Shown in pieces: positions 52,941 to 59,779 of a stretch of 64,000 bases of DNA. The position numbers and the translations under genes were made by a program. Under the pieces are notes generated by a model that had not been told where the DNA came from, ran no database searches, and was given only the letters and a program-made list of their open reading frames with translations. Positions within the stretch are counted from its first letter, which is position 1. Each line of letters begins with the position of its first letter. Source of the DNA: Ardenticatenaceae bacterium (GTDB taxonomy: Bacteria; Chloroflexota; Anaerolineae; Promineifilales; Promineifilaceae); the NCBI GenBank assembly GCA_020634245.1, contig JACKCC010000020.1, positions 72,075 to 136,074 on the forward strand. The letters are read 5' to 3'.

Positions 52941-53186
52941 GTGGAAGCGACCGGTCTCAACAGCCAGACCATCCGTATCACCTTCTCCATTGCCGGGCAG
53001 GCGGTGGCCCTCAAGGTCATGGGCAGCAGCACGAACACTTACTACCTGTACAACGACCATGCTTCGACGCTGCTCAGCACAGGTCTGGGCAGCGTGGCCA
53101 CAATGAGCACTACCGGCGGCGGCACAGTAGCCGGCAGCAACGGCCGTTACACCCCCTTCGGCGACCGGCGCACCACAATCCGTTAG
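52941..53186 (+). pseudogene. RHS-core stub (cassette 3, no tip)
   Basis: 81 codons matching the RHS core from TIRITFSIAGQAVALKVM to RYTPFGD, then a stop. The upstream and downstream RHS parts and any toxin tip are missing. It carries the same ASTLLSTG insertion in the YNDH-LGS motif as cassette 2. It starts 18 bp after lipoprotein C, repeating the lipoprotein-RHS alternation. A decayed or recombination-leftover fragment. Confidence 0.8.
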
Positions 53187-53353
53187 CAGGGCTACGGCCG
53201 TTCCCCGCACAAACTACCCTTCCTAACCGTATTTCGCTTGTTGGGTTAGGCAACGGAGGGGAATCGTCAAGGAGGAAACGGCCGTACCACTCCGCAATCC
53301 ACAATCTAAAATCTATTATGGGGGCAACGGCCGTTTCCTTCCCATTTCCGTCA

Positions 53354-53475
53354 CTCATCGAGTCGCGGTCATTCTCTCACTGAGTCAATCCAATCCACTC
53401 ACTGAGTCAACTCATTTCTCTCACTGAGTCAATACAATTCACTCACTGAGTCAATGCAAATCTCTCAGTGAGTAA
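53354..53475. repeat. Six 22-bp direct repeats (CTCACTGAGTCAA), helically phased
   Basis: Repeats start at 53354, 53376, 53398, 53420, 53442 and 53464, an exact 22-bp period. Four share CTCACTGAGTCAA. The first (CTCATCGAGTC) and last (CTCAGTGAGTAAA) are diverged, as at the edges of arrays. The 9-bp spacers differ (TCCAATCCA, CTCATTTCT, TACAATTCA, TGCAAATCT). Each core is nearly palindromic (CTCACTGAG). It lies in the 485-bp gene-free stretch 53187-53671 between the RHS array and the IS. The rest of that stretch shows two ACGGCCGT copies and nothing else. Confidence 0.85.
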
Positions 53476-53671
53476 AAACAGCCGGTTACATTTCCGATGA
53501 CATTGAAGACAGAACTGGCGATTATTTACGTCTATCAAATTTTACAGATGCAGCACCATGTTTGTTGATAATCAAATGGGTCAAAATCCATCCCCCCATT
53601 TCATATCACTAAATAATCCCCTTGCTGCCACAAAATCCCACGCACAAACAACCCGTCAACTGTAAACTGGT

Positions 53672-54964
53672 CAGGACTTTTCCAAACTCATAAGAAAATA
53701 ACTAGAAGAACCTCATTTTGTTACACTTGAGATTTTCCAAGACCACCAAGTAAACAAAAGAGGTTCATTACGAAGCATATCACATTTACAAACGAACAAT
53801 TAGAAAACGTCGTTTTTGACCTGGGTGGCCTTTTTGAATTGTTCCAACAGATCCCAGACACGCGAAAAGCGCAGGGGAAACTATACCCATTGCCATTTTT
53901 ATTGTCAGCCATCTTGTTAGCCCGATTATCCGGTGAGCATACGCCGACTGGCATTACCGCTTGGATTCGCTTACGCCGCTCGCTTTTGGTTGCGGTATTG
54001 CCAACGACACGATTTACGGCCCCATCCTTGAACACGATCCGACGCGTTCTGGATGAAGTCATATCAGCGGATGAATTGCATCGGATATTCCGCCAATTCT
54101 TGCATCTGAACTATGGCGGACAGCAAAGCGTCCTCATTACGATGGATGGCAAGACTTTGCGCGGCACAATTCCTGCGGGAAAAACACAGGGCGTTCATCT
54201 ATTGGCCGCCTACTTGCCGGAAGAAGGGATTGTTTTGGCTCAAGTAGAGGTTGATAAGAAGGCAAAGGAAAACGAAATCAAGGCTGCGCCCAAATTGCTG
54301 CACCAACTCGACTTGAGAGGGCGGGTTGTCTCTGGAGATGCTATGTTCGCTCAACGGAAGTTGTCGGTGCAGATTATGGCTCAGGGTGGCGATTATCTTT
54401 GGTTTGTCAAAAGCAACCAGCCCCGTTTGCTAGGGGATGTCGAGCAATTCTTTGTGCCGCCGCGCAAAGAGAAAGGATGGCACACGCCACCGCTGCCCCA
54501 AGGTATTGCCCAAGCGACAAATAAAACGCATGGTCGTTTGGAGCAGCGAACTATCACGGTAATGAGCGATGACACCCGCTTTATCAACTGGCCTGGATTG
54601 CGTCAGGTTTTCAAGCTGGAGAGAAAAGTGACAAAACTCTCCACTGGCAAATGTACCTACGAAGTTGTTTATGGCATTACTAGCGTTCCCCAGGAACGTG
54701 CCGATGCGTCCTGTTTGTTAGCGTGGACACGCCATCACTGGGGCATTGAAAATGGGTTACATTACCGTCGCGATGTCACGCTCAAGGAAGATGCAACCAG
54801 GATGTCAGGAACACCACAAGCCAGCGTAGTGGCTACAATTAACAACTTCATTGTCGGGTTAGCTGGCAAGCTTGGCTTCACAAATCTGCCAACCATGTTG
54901 CGTATGGCCAATGCCAAGATCAATTTCGCCCTTTACAATTATTTATGAGTTTGGAAAGGTCCTG
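53672..54964 (+). mobile_element. Intact ISAs1-family insertion sequence with 10-bp target duplication
   Basis: A 1293-bp element. The terminal inverted repeats (53672-53693 and 54943-54964) begin CAGGAC and match at 21 of 22 positions. The flanking direct repeats GTAAACTGGT (53662-53671 and 54965-54974) are the target duplication; 8-10 bp is normal for ISAs1. The element encodes one transposase and lacks ACGGCCGT, supporting recent arrival. Removing it restores an unbroken promoter region for the LacI operon. Confidence 0.93.
53839..54948 (+). CDS. ISAs1-family transposase
   Basis: A 369-aa DDE transposase from TTG 53839. It has the ISAs1 N-terminal segment (IPDTRKAQGKLYPLPFLLSAILLARLSG), the catalytic Asp in ITMDGKTLRG, a second Asp in VVSGDAMFAQRKL, and the Glu in HHWGIENGLHYRRDV. 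The frame continues open upstream with protein-like residues (ITFTNEQLENVVFDLGGLFE). An ATT at 53767 preceded by AGAGG could be the genuine start and would give about 393 aa. No frameshift or stop is seen, so the element may be active. Confidence 0.92.
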   Translation: MFQQIPDTRKAQGKLYPLPFLLSAILLARLSGEHTPTGITAWIRLRRSLLVAVLPTTRFTAPSLNTIRRVLDEVISADELHRIFRQFLHLNYGGQQSVLITMDGKTLRGTIPAGKTQGVHLLAAYLPEEGIVLAQVEVDKKAKENEIKAAPKLLHQLDLRGRVVSGDAMFAQRKLSVQIMAQGGDYLWFVKSNQPRLLGDVEQFFVPPRKEKGWHTPPLPQGIAQATNKTHGRLEQRTITVMSDDTRFINWPGLRQVFKLERKVTKLSTGKCTYEVVYGITSVPQERADASCLLAWTRHHWGIENGLHYRRDVTLKEDATRMSGTPQASVVATINNFIVGLAGKLGFTNLPTMLRMANAKINFALYNYL

Positions 54965-54973
54965 GTAAACTGG

Positions 54974-55002
54974 TTGACATCCAAAACGTTTTGGATTATA
55001 CT
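54974..55002 (+). promoter_or_regulatory. Sigma-70 promoter of the LacI/sugar operon
   Basis: A consensus -35 TTGACA (54974-54979), a 17-bp spacer and -10 TATACT (54997-55002). The first T of the -35 is the last base of the IS target duplication, so all sequence upstream of -35 is now IS DNA. The spacer is occupied by a LacI-type operator. Confidence 0.85.
54980..54995. promoter_or_regulatory. LacI-family operator O1
   Basis: A perfect 16-bp palindrome TCCAAAACGTTTTGGA with the central CG typical of LacI/GalR operators, located between -35 and -10. Binding would block RNA polymerase directly. Confidence 0.85.
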
Positions 55003-55010
55003 AAAACCAT

Positions 55011-55030
55011 CTTCCAAAACGTTTTGGAAG
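55011..55030. promoter_or_regulatory. LacI-family operator O2
   Basis: A perfect 20-bp palindrome CTTCCAAAACGTTTTGGAAG, sharing the O1 core and centred 33 bp (about three helical turns) downstream of it, at or just after the expected transcription start. Two phased sites suggest cooperative repression by the regulator encoded 50 bp downstream. Confidence 0.85.
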
Positions 55031-55080
55031 ATTCTTATTGAAACCACACCCACACAATCGCACTACCTGGACAAGTCATT

Positions 55081-56109
55081 ATGGCTGCAACCTTAAAAGA
55101 CATTGCCCGCAAAGTTGGCGTCTCCGTAACCACCGTATCCCGTGGATTGGCCGGTTACAGTGACGTTGCCGCCGAAACCCGCGACCGCATCATGGCCGTA
55201 GCCGCCGAATTAGGCTACTCCCCTAACGTTACTGCCCAACGCCTGCAAAAACAGCGCACCGACATGCTGGGCTTCATCATGCCCACCTTTGGGCCGCGCT
55301 TCTCCGACCCCTTTTTCAGCGAATTTATCGCCGGTATCGGCAACGAAGCAGCCGCCCACAACTACGATTTGCTCGTCTCCACCCACGCGCCCGACAGCGA
55401 AGGCGAACGAAATGCTTACTTACGTGCCGTAAAAAAGGGCTGGGTCGATGGGTTGATCGTCGTGCGCACCCGTGAAGATGACGCCCGCATCCAACTGCTT
55501 TGTGAACATCAATTCCCCTTTGTCGCCTTTGGCCGGACCAGTGACGCGCTGGATTTCCCCTACGTTGACGAGGACAGCGCCGCCGGGATGCGCCTGCTGG
55601 TGCAGCATTTCATCGATCTGGGACACGAACGTATTGCTTTTATTTCGCCGCCATCCGGTTTGATGTTCGGCCGTTACCGCTTGCAAGGGTTTTATGAGAC
55701 GATGCAGGCCAATGGTCTGGCCGTTCAACCAGAATGGATCGTTTTAGGCGATATGACCCAGCGCGGCGGGGCCGAAGCGATGGAATCTTTACTGGCCTTG
55801 CAGCCCCGGCCAACGGCCGTTATTGGCGGCAATGATTTGATGGCCATTGGTGCGATTAACCGCATTCAGCAGGAAGGATTGCAGGTTGGCCAGGATATTG
55901 CGGTTGGCGGATTTGATGATATTCCTCTGGCGGCTTACATGTCACCCCCCTTAACGACCATCCACCAACCTATCTACGAAATCGGCAAGGCGACATGTGC
56001 GATGCTGATTGAGGTGATTAACGGCCGTGTCCCCCAAAACCCGCACACACTCCTCACCCCCACCCTGATTGTGCGGGCTTCCAGCGGCAAAACAATCCCC
56101 CAAACCTGA
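55081..56109 (+). CDS. LacI-family transcriptional regulator
   Basis: A 342-aa repressor. Residues 3-48 are the LacI helix-turn-helix and hinge (LKDIARKVGVSVTTVSRGLAGYSDVAAETRDRI). Residues 60-340 form the periplasmic-binding-protein-like sugar sensor (MLGFIMPTFG, FVAFGRTSDALDFPYVDEDSAAG, TAVIGGNDLMAIGAINRI, IAVGGFDDIPLAAYMSPPLTT). It should bind O1/O2 upstream of its own gene and release on binding the transported sugar or its derivative. First gene of the operon with the ABC transporter and GH13_18 enzyme. Confidence 0.94.
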   Translation: MAATLKDIARKVGVSVTTVSRGLAGYSDVAAETRDRIMAVAAELGYSPNVTAQRLQKQRTDMLGFIMPTFGPRFSDPFFSEFIAGIGNEAAAHNYDLLVSTHAPDSEGERNAYLRAVKKGWVDGLIVVRTREDDARIQLLCEHQFPFVAFGRTSDALDFPYVDEDSAAGMRLLVQHFIDLGHERIAFISPPSGLMFGRYRLQGFYETMQANGLAVQPEWIVLGDMTQRGGAEAMESLLALQPRPTAVIGGNDLMAIGAINRIQQEGLQVGQDIAVGGFDDIPLAAYMSPPLTTIHQPIYEIGKATCAMLIEVINGRVPQNPHTLLTPTLIVRASSGKTIPQT

Positions 56110-56206
56110 GGAGGTGGACCAAAAATCAAACTAACAAACAGACCAACAAACAAATATTCACAAGAAGTCAATATTCAATTCATTTGAAACGGAGGTTTGA
56201 AGAGAA

Positions 56207-57688
56207 ATGAGAAAAAGTTTTGTTTTTGTACTCGCATTAGTCATTCTGGCCTTAGGCCTTGCCGCCTGCCAGCCCCAGGTCGTGGAAGTCACCCGCGTTG
56301 TGACCGAAACCCAGACCGTTACCGAACAAGTGGAAGTCACCCGCATGGTCGAAGGCGAAAGCGTCACCGAGATGGTTGAAGTAACCCGTGTCGTTGAAGT
56401 CCCGGCCGAACCCGTCGATAAAACCGTCGTCGAATTCTGGTCAACCGACAACGAAGAAGAGCGGGTCAACACGTATGAAGCTGTTGCCGCCCGCTACATG
56501 GAAATGCATCCTGAAGTTGATATCCGCATTGTTCCCATTGAAGAAGGCGGTATTACCCAGCGTATCGCCACCGCCCAGGCCGCCAACCGGCTGCCCGACA
56601 TCGTCCGTATGGGTGTTGAGCGTGTTGCCGCCTTTGCCGCCGATGGTATTCTGGATGAGGATGCGGCCGTTGCCACCATCACCTCGATTGGTGAAGATGA
56701 CTTCCGCGCCAGTCCGCTGGCAATGGTCACCGATCCGGCCACCGGCAAATATGCCGCCATCCCCTTTGACGGCTGGATTCAAGCCATCTGGTACCGCCAG
56801 GATGTTTTTGATGAACTGGGATTGAGCGCGCCTATTTCCTGGGACGACATCAATGCCGCCTGCGACGCCCTTCCCGGCGCCGGCAATTTGCTCTACGCCA
56901 TTGGCTTGGGCACAGACCCCGGCCAGAACTACGGCCACCAGATTTTCGAACAAGTCGCGATTTCCAACAATGCCTGGCCATTCGATGCTGACGGCAATGT
57001 CACCATGAACACGCCAGAGATGATTGCCGCCCTTGAGTTCTACACCAACCTGCAAAGATGCGCCCTGCCCGGCCCGCAGTATTGGCGTGGTTCCCGTGAA
57101 GCGTATGAGCTGGATCAATCGGGTATGCTCTTCTACAGCACCTACATCATGGACGACCTGGTTGACGGCTCCGGTTTGGAAGGCGGCGGCAACGTGGAAA
57201 TCGCCGTTGACAACCTGGCCGGTGTGACTGGATTCGCTCCGGAAATGGCTGGCCCGAACGGCTCTGCTTCCTACGGCCAGTTGGTCACCCTGGGCATCAT
57301 GCAGGGGGCTGACCCGGTAGCGCAAGACGTGGTCAAGTTCTTCCTGACCGACGGCTACCAGGACGTGCTGGCGCTGGCTCCGTTTGGCAAAGTTCCGGTG
57401 CTCAAGAGCGCCGTCGACGGCTGGATGTCCAGCAGTGATTACTTTGCCAACTACTCGGCCGACACGCTGGATCAAATTGCCAATGGTTACGAGACGATGC
57501 AGCGCTGGCTGTTCCGTCCCGACTACAATGCCGCTCAACGAGCTGTTGTGGGTGACATTGAAGGTCGTCTGCTCATTCCCACTGTTATCAGCAACATCGC
57601 TTTGGAAGGCACGATGACGCCGGAAACGGCCGCTGAGTTCCTCCAGACTGAGGTCGAACAACTGTACGCCGACCGGCAGGCTGAGTAG
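56207..57688 (+). CDS. ABC transporter sugar-binding lipoprotein
   Basis: A 493-aa family 1 extracellular solute-binding protein. The signal peptide ends LGLAAC. Residues 25-70 form an unusual stalk of repeated [VM]VEVTR units before the binding fold (TVVEFWSTDNEEERVNTYEAVAARYMEMHPEVDIRIVP). Later blocks (IPFDGWIQAIWYRQDVFDELG, SYGQLVTLGIMQGADPVAQDVVKFFLTDGYQDVL) are typical of oligosaccharide binders. It lies outside the membrane and delivers sugar to the two permeases downstream. GGAGG lies about 12 nt before the ATG. A hairpin follows the gene, as often seen where the binding protein must be made in excess. Confidence 0.93.
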   Translation: MRKSFVFVLALVILALGLAACQPQVVEVTRVVTETQTVTEQVEVTRMVEGESVTEMVEVTRVVEVPAEPVDKTVVEFWSTDNEEERVNTYEAVAARYMEMHPEVDIRIVPIEEGGITQRIATAQAANRLPDIVRMGVERVAAFAADGILDEDAAVATITSIGEDDFRASPLAMVTDPATGKYAAIPFDGWIQAIWYRQDVFDELGLSAPISWDDINAACDALPGAGNLLYAIGLGTDPGQNYGHQIFEQVAISNNAWPFDADGNVTMNTPEMIAALEFYTNLQRCALPGPQYWRGSREAYELDQSGMLFYSTYIMDDLVDGSGLEGGGNVEIAVDNLAGVTGFAPEMAGPNGSASYGQLVTLGIMQGADPVAQDVVKFFLTDGYQDVLALAPFGKVPVLKSAVDGWMSSSDYFANYSADTLDQIANGYETMQRWLFRPDYNAAQRAVVGDIEGRLLIPTVISNIALEGTMTPETAAEFLQTEVEQLYADRQAE

Positions 57689-57720
57689 ATTCGTTAGCAG
57701 TTAGCAGTTAGTCATTAGCA

Positions 57721-57759
57721 GTAATCGGTAATCAGTGACGAACACCGATTACCGATTAC
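57721..57759 (+). terminator. Tandem-repeat hairpin after the binding-protein gene
   Basis: A stem of GTAATCGGTAATCAGTG (57721-57737) against CACCGATTACCGATTAC (57743-57759), 16 of 17 pairs, loop 5 nt, arms being two copies of TAATCGG. It is preceded by three TTAGCAG-type units from 57694. Probably a partial terminator or mRNA stabiliser within the operon. Confidence 0.65.
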
Positions 57760-57789
57760 TGGCCACTGAACAGTGACAGGGGGTTTGTT

Positions 57790-58755
57790 ATGGCGGCTTT
57801 ATCGGAGAAACCAACGGCCGTGTACCGCCGCAGCCGTTGGCAGTCAATGGACGCCAAAGAAGCAAGATTGGCCTGGGCGCTTATCTCACCTACGGCCCTT
57901 ATCGTCTTTGGTCTGGTTTTATTCCCGGCGTTTTTCAGCATTTGGATCAGCTTCCGCGATGTCACCCTGGGCAACCTCAATGACGTTTTCCACGCTCCCT
58001 TTGTGGGCTGGGACAATTATCGCGCTGTTTTTAACGATTTCGCCTTTAAGTGGCAGGGGTTTGACAGTTGGGGTGCGGCCGTTACCAGCATCGTTTATAC
58101 GCTGACGGCCACCATATTAACCCTGGTCACTGGCTTAATCGCTTCCCTGGTTTTGAATCGGCCGTTTCGCGGCCGGGGCCTGACCCGCGCCATCTTCCTT
58201 TTCCCTTACGTCGCCCCCATCGTCAGCGTCGCCTACGTCTGGCGCTGGCTGCTCGATCCCAAGCCCTCCGGCGTCCTCAACGACGTTTTAATGGGGCTAG
58301 GCATTGTCGATTTGCCGCTGGCCTTCCTCTCCACACGGGGCATTGCCATCATCGTCGTCATCTTCTTCGAAGCCTGGCGCTACTTCCCCTTTGCCATGCT
58401 CATGATTCTGGCCCGGCTGCAAGCCATCGACAGCACCCTTTACGAAGCGGCCGAAGTCGATGGCGCCAACACCTGGCAGCAGTTCTGGAACGTGACGCTG
58501 CCCGAACTGCGTTACGTATTGGGCGCTATCTTCCTGCTGCGGCTCATGTGGACGTTCAATAAATTCGATGACATTTTCCTGCTGACCGGCGGCGGCTTCG
58601 GCACGAATGTCCTGCCCGTGTTGACCTATCAATTCAGTTTCAAGCAGTTCAACTTTGGACGCGGCGCAGCCACAGCGATGATCCTGCTGGCCATTCTGGT
58701 CGTTTTCATGGCTTTCTATATTGGCATTGTGATGCGCAATATCGATGAGGATTAA
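57790..58755 (+). CDS. ABC sugar transporter permease 1 (MalF type)
   Basis: A 321-aa membrane protein with six hydrophobic segments, the first at LAWALISPTALIVFGLVLFPAFFSIW. The cytoplasmic EAA loop is YEAAEVDGANTWQQFWNVTLPEL, which docks the ATPase. Forms a heterodimer with permease 2. No ATPase gene is in the operon, so a shared MsmK/UgpC-type ATPase encoded elsewhere must energise it. In-frame ACGGCCGT near the start. Confidence 0.93.
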   Translation: MAALSEKPTAVYRRSRWQSMDAKEARLAWALISPTALIVFGLVLFPAFFSIWISFRDVTLGNLNDVFHAPFVGWDNYRAVFNDFAFKWQGFDSWGAAVTSIVYTLTATILTLVTGLIASLVLNRPFRGRGLTRAIFLFPYVAPIVSVAYVWRWLLDPKPSGVLNDVLMGLGIVDLPLAFLSTRGIAIIVVIFFEAWRYFPFAMLMILARLQAIDSTLYEAAEVDGANTWQQFWNVTLPELRYVLGAIFLLRLMWTFNKFDDIFLLTGGGFGTNVLPVLTYQFSFKQFNFGRGAATAMILLAILVVFMAFYIGIVMRNIDED

Positions 58756-58765
58756 GGGGGACGTC

Positions 58766-59671
58766 ATGCAAAAGAATACCAAGAAAATGAACTTCATCGA
58801 GCAGTTGTCCCACCGTTTTAGCTGGAAGGGGCTGCTCTTTGCGATTACCCTCACTTTCTTCCTGACCAGCATCCTCTTTCCGTTTTACTGGATGGTGGCC
58901 TCTTCGTTCAAGACGCGGGCGGAAATTGGCGGACGCGAACCGGTTTACATACCCGGTGCGCTGCGCCTGGAAGCGTACCAGGAGCTTTTTGACCCGGCCA
59001 ATCCATCTTTTCAGGATTTTGGGATCAATATTTGGAATACGATTAAAGTGTCGGTGCCAACGGCCGTTATCGCCGTCATCCTGGCTGTATTCGGTTCCTA
59101 TGCCATTGCCCGGTTAAAATTCAAGGGCAAAAACGCCATGCTCAACGCCATCCTCGTCGTCTACCTGTTCCCCGGCATTCTGCTCATCATCCCCCTGTTC
59201 TCCATGCTGGCCCGGATAGGTGACGCTGTTGGCTTTAACGTCCAAGACAACCTGGGCGTCCTCGTCTTTACCTATCTGGCCCAAACGCTGCCAGTGGCGC
59301 TGTACATGCTCACCAATTATTTCCGCACCATTCCTTCAGAAATCGAACAGGCGGCGCTAATTGACGGCTGCAACCGCTTCGAAGTCATCTGGCGCATCAC
59401 CCTGCCGCTGGCCATCCCAGCACTTGTTTCCGTCGCCATTTACACGCTGATGATCGCCTGGAACGAGTTCCTCTACGCATTTGTGTTCCTGAACAGCCGC
59501 GAACTGTTCACCATGCCCATCAAAATCAACACCATTTGGAACGATCCATCACCGCGCCCCCACGTTGTCATGGCTGCTTCAACCATCATGTCGGTGCCGA
59601 TTTTGGTACTTTTCCTGGCCCTGGAAAAATATTTAACCGAAGGTTTGTCGGCTGGTGGTGTTAAAGGATAA
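58766..59671 (+). CDS. ABC sugar transporter permease 2 (MalG type)
   Basis: A 301-aa membrane protein. ATG 58766 has AAGGGGG upstream. An in-frame start at 58745 would overlap permease 1 by 11 bp. Six hydrophobic segments, with the EAA loop IEQAALIDGCNRFEVIWRITLPLAIP. Starts with the SSFKTRAEIG-type segment seen in MalG-like permeases (WMVASSFKTRAEIGG). Partner of permease 1. Hairpin downstream at 59698. Confidence 0.93.
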   Translation: MQKNTKKMNFIEQLSHRFSWKGLLFAITLTFFLTSILFPFYWMVASSFKTRAEIGGREPVYIPGALRLEAYQELFDPANPSFQDFGINIWNTIKVSVPTAVIAVILAVFGSYAIARLKFKGKNAMLNAILVVYLFPGILLIIPLFSMLARIGDAVGFNVQDNLGVLVFTYLAQTLPVALYMLTNYFRTIPSEIEQAALIDGCNRFEVIWRITLPLAIPALVSVAIYTLMIAWNEFLYAFVFLNSRELFTMPIKINTIWNDPSPRPHVVMAASTIMSVPILVLFLALEKYLTEGLSAGGVKG

Positions 59672-59697
59672 TATTGGGAAGAATGAAGTATGAGGGA

Positions 59698-59733
59698 TGA
59701 ATGATAAACTGCCTGGAGGCGGTTTGTCATTCA
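59698..59733 (+). terminator. Hairpin between permease 2 and GH13_18 genes
   Basis: TGAATGATAAACTGCC (59698-59713) pairs with GGCGGTTTGTCATTCA (59718-59733). All 16 positions pair if two G-U pairs are allowed, with a 4-nt loop. Flanked by ATTC/GAAT-rich near-repeats. Could attenuate or process the operon mRNA. Confidence 0.65.
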
Positions 59734-59779
59734 ATATTCTCCATTCGCCATTCCATATTACCCGGATAACAACCAAATC

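Noticed and set aside
53354..53475. CRISPR array
   Set aside because: Repeats of 13 bp with 9-bp spacers and a 22-bp period are far below CRISPR dimensions, and no cas gene is present.
56441..57661. Long antisense open frame over the binding-protein gene (406 codons)
   Set aside because: Antisense shadow of a well-defined solute-binding protein; no ribosome-binding site or recognisable motif.
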